From Tepidibacillus_B infernus (lineage in GTDB: Bacteria > Bacillota > Bacilli > Tepidibacillales > Tepidibacillaceae): 64,000 bases of DNA. Made by a program: the position numbers and the translations under genes. Positions 62,244 through 64,000 of the stretch are shown here, piece after piece. The stretch's first letter is position 1. Every line of letters begins with the position of its first letter. The notes under the pieces are model-generated. The model worked only from the letters and a program-made list of their open reading frames with translations, ran no database searches and was not told the origin of the DNA. The stretch lies in the NCBI RefSeq assembly GCF_048898065.1, contig NZ_JBLWFI010000002.1, forward strand, positions 1 through 64,000, read 5' to 3'.

Positions 62244-63944
62244 TTAGGTGAACCGTATCATCGCTAAAGGTAAAATATTAAGGGACTTCATCAAGTCCCT
62301 GAGGCTTTCGGTATGGGTGCTGTTCAGATTGTCCAGCACATAAGGTTCAAGCGGGGAAATAAAGTCACATTCTTGGATCGCCGCTACGCGGGTAAGGAGT
62401 ATCGAGGAATCCTTCTGTAATGTTTCGATAGTAAAGTCGAATAGAAGGTTGATTTGGGTAATCTGCCGACCGACTCGCTTGGGAGCATCCTTGGTTATGC
62501 GGATACTTTCAACCATCAATCGCAGTAACGCCTTTTGTTCATCCGCATCTGCTTTTAGTAGTGCGTCCTTGATCAGACTCAGCAAATTATGCAAAGAGTC
62601 AGGGTCAACCGGCTTTTTGTTTTGCCCATCCAGTTCAGCTTCAATAGCTTCCAACCGCTTTTGAAGCTGTTCCAGCTTGGCGTGCGTTTCCTTCAGGTCA
62701 TCTTTGAAAATAACAGCCAAATCAGGATCACTTAATATGTTGTCCTTTATTTTTTGCAGTTTCCGGCTGTTACTGCTCAATTCAGTAAGAAGTGCTTTTT
62801 TCTCTTCCATTATCGGGGCCTCTGCATTTGAACGCAGAGCATTGATTTTATCGACGAGTTGCCGCACAATGTCTGGCCGCGACGCTACTTTTATAAGTTT
62901 CTGAAGCACTTGCTCCTCCGCAACATCAGCCCGCATCATATTCGAGCGGCAGACAGCCTTGCCCTTGTTGTGGAACTGTCCGCAGACATAGTATCGATAC
63001 GATTTGCCACCGGCTCCCTTAGACCGGGCCGGAACCATTCCATGTCCACAGACAGGGCATTTCAGCAGGCCGCTTAGAATATACGGCTGATGGGAGCGGG
63101 ACGGCTTGTAAGATCGATGACCGAGCTTCTGATGAACGCTTTCCCATAGCTCGGGTGCAATTATCGGCTCATGTGTCCCATCAACAATCAAGTAGTCGGG
63201 ATTTTTCCCTTTGCGACGTTTCTCCGACCAGTTTTCAAGTTGTTTATACCGTATCTTTCCGATGTAGACGGGATTGTTAAGGATCGTTTTGATACCGCAG
63301 ACATTAAATGGTTTATCTTTTTTTGAACGGAAGCCCGCTTCGTTTAGGCGGCGGGTAATGGCCTTAAATCAAAGTCCCTGATTGGCATAATCAAAGATTT
63401 TTCGGACGATAACGGCCTCATTCTCATTGATAACAAGTTCTTTGTCAATGTTATCGTACCCCAGCACCCTACCTCCATTGAATTTTCCCTCTTTTGTTCG
63501 TTGCTCCATCCCCAGCTTCACTCGTTCAACAATGTTATTGCGTTCAAGCTCAGCGAATTAACAGATCATCTGGAATGCCGTTCTGCCGAAAGCTGTTGTT
63601 GTATCAAACTTTTCATTAAGACTAATGAGATTGACGTTGTTTCTTTCAAGTGTTTCACTGATTTCCAAAGCATCTTTTAATTTGCGGGCAAGCCGGTCGA
63701 TTTTGTAAATGATGACGACCCCAAACTTTTGCTGGTTGGCATCTCTCAGGAGGCGTTTCATCTGAGGACGGCCTGCAATGCTTTTTCCGCTTGCACCTTC
63801 ATCTACATACTCATCGACAATTTCGAAGCCGTTTTGATCCGCATACCTCCTGATTTCGGCGATCTGGGCGGCGATACTATAACCTTCCTTGGCTTGTTCT
63901 TCCGTACTCACACGGGCATACAGAGCGGCTTTTATTCGAGCCAT
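62244..63944 (-). pseudogene. large serine recombinase with two in-frame stops
   Basis: A 566-codon reading frame on the minus strand. The N-terminal resolvase domain (ALYARVSTEEQAKEGYSIAA, catalytic serine in RVST; VVIIYKIDRLARKL), the recombinase domain, a zinc ribbon (LLKCPVCGHGMVP, YVCGQFHNKGKAVC) and a long coiled coil are all in one frame. It is broken by TAA at 63560-63558 (codon 129, likely CAA) and TGA at 63371-63369 (codon 192, likely TGG). GC content is visibly higher than in neighbouring genes. RBS GGAGAAG upstream of the ATG. It marks an integrated element extending to the right. Confidence 0.85.
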
Positions 63945-64000
63945 TTTTAATCTTCTCCTTTCTTCTCAAATTTTTTTATCAGGGAATTCTGATGATCATT

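Noticed and set aside
62449..63077. Plus-strand open frames inside the recombinase region
   Set aside because: They are antisense shadows of the minus-strand recombinase frame, which has clear domain motifs throughout.
63191..63944. Frameshift between the two halves of the serine recombinase
   Set aside because: The two halves are in the same reading frame (distance divisible by three). The break is due to two stop codons, not an indel.
1..64000. CRISPR arrays, tRNA genes, toxin-antitoxin pairs or phage structural genes
   Set aside because: No regularly spaced repeats, no tRNA cloverleaf noticed on reading, and no recognisable toxin-antitoxin or capsid proteins among the coding regions.

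Overview
The window is low-GC, Gram-positive chromosome from a Bacillaceae-like, spore-forming Firmicute. The evidence is a B. subtilis-type pur operon, then yerB, yerC, pcrB, pcrA, ligA, yerH (camS), gatCAB, dgkB and rlmCD in the same order as in B. subtilis, plus a YtvI-type sporulation membrane protein and Bacillus-style ribosome binding sites with many GTG/TTG starts. An Fnr-type box in front of hybrid cluster protein, and a pur operon without purK, point to a facultative or strict anaerobe. A Tepidibacillus/Vulcanibacillus-like organism is a guess only.

Layout. 1-450: 5S rRNA (end of an rRNA operon), its terminator, and a 112-bp hairpin repeat. 450-3690: amidohydrolase, aldo/keto reductase and a beta-hydroxyacid dehydrogenase. 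3690-15715: purine biosynthesis operon purE-B-C-S-Q-L-F-M-N-H-D, preceded by two PurR boxes, a promoter and a guanine riboswitch with terminator. 15780-17626: hcp with an Fnr box. 17748-20040: yerB, yerC, pcrB. 20041-29013: a block that separates pcrB from pcrA. It holds a TPP riboswitch with thiC, a thiamine-binding protein, a HAD phosphatase, an ECF sigma/anti-sigma pair, secreted proteins flanked by an 89-bp direct repeat, gene remnants and a YitT-like membrane protein. 29125-36546: pcrA, ligA, dedA, ytvI (minus strand), camS.

36503-47575 is the most unusual part. It is an 11-kb sugar-catabolism island bounded by ~100-bp inverted repeats that carry hairpins. It contains a LacI regulator with three palindromic operators, two TIM-barrel isomerase/epimerases, two Gfo/Idh/MocA oxidoreductases and a ribose-type ABC importer. 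It also contains a decayed second binding-protein gene and a rearranged IS110-family transposase remnant. The chemistry would fit inositol-like or 3-keto-sugar/glycoside breakdown, but the substrate cannot be read from sequence.

47660-52058 is a proline-degradation locus: putB (minus strand), a sigma-54-dependent activator, and a P5C dehydrogenase gene, with -24/-12 promoters in front of putB and pruA. 52121-61928: amj (lipid II flippase), a MraY/WecA-type transferase, a KtrB-type K+ channel subunit, gatCAB, a CbiX-like protein, dgkB and rlmCD. 62244-63944: a large serine recombinase pseudogene on the minus strand with two in-frame stop codons, probably the left edge of an integrated element that continues past the window.
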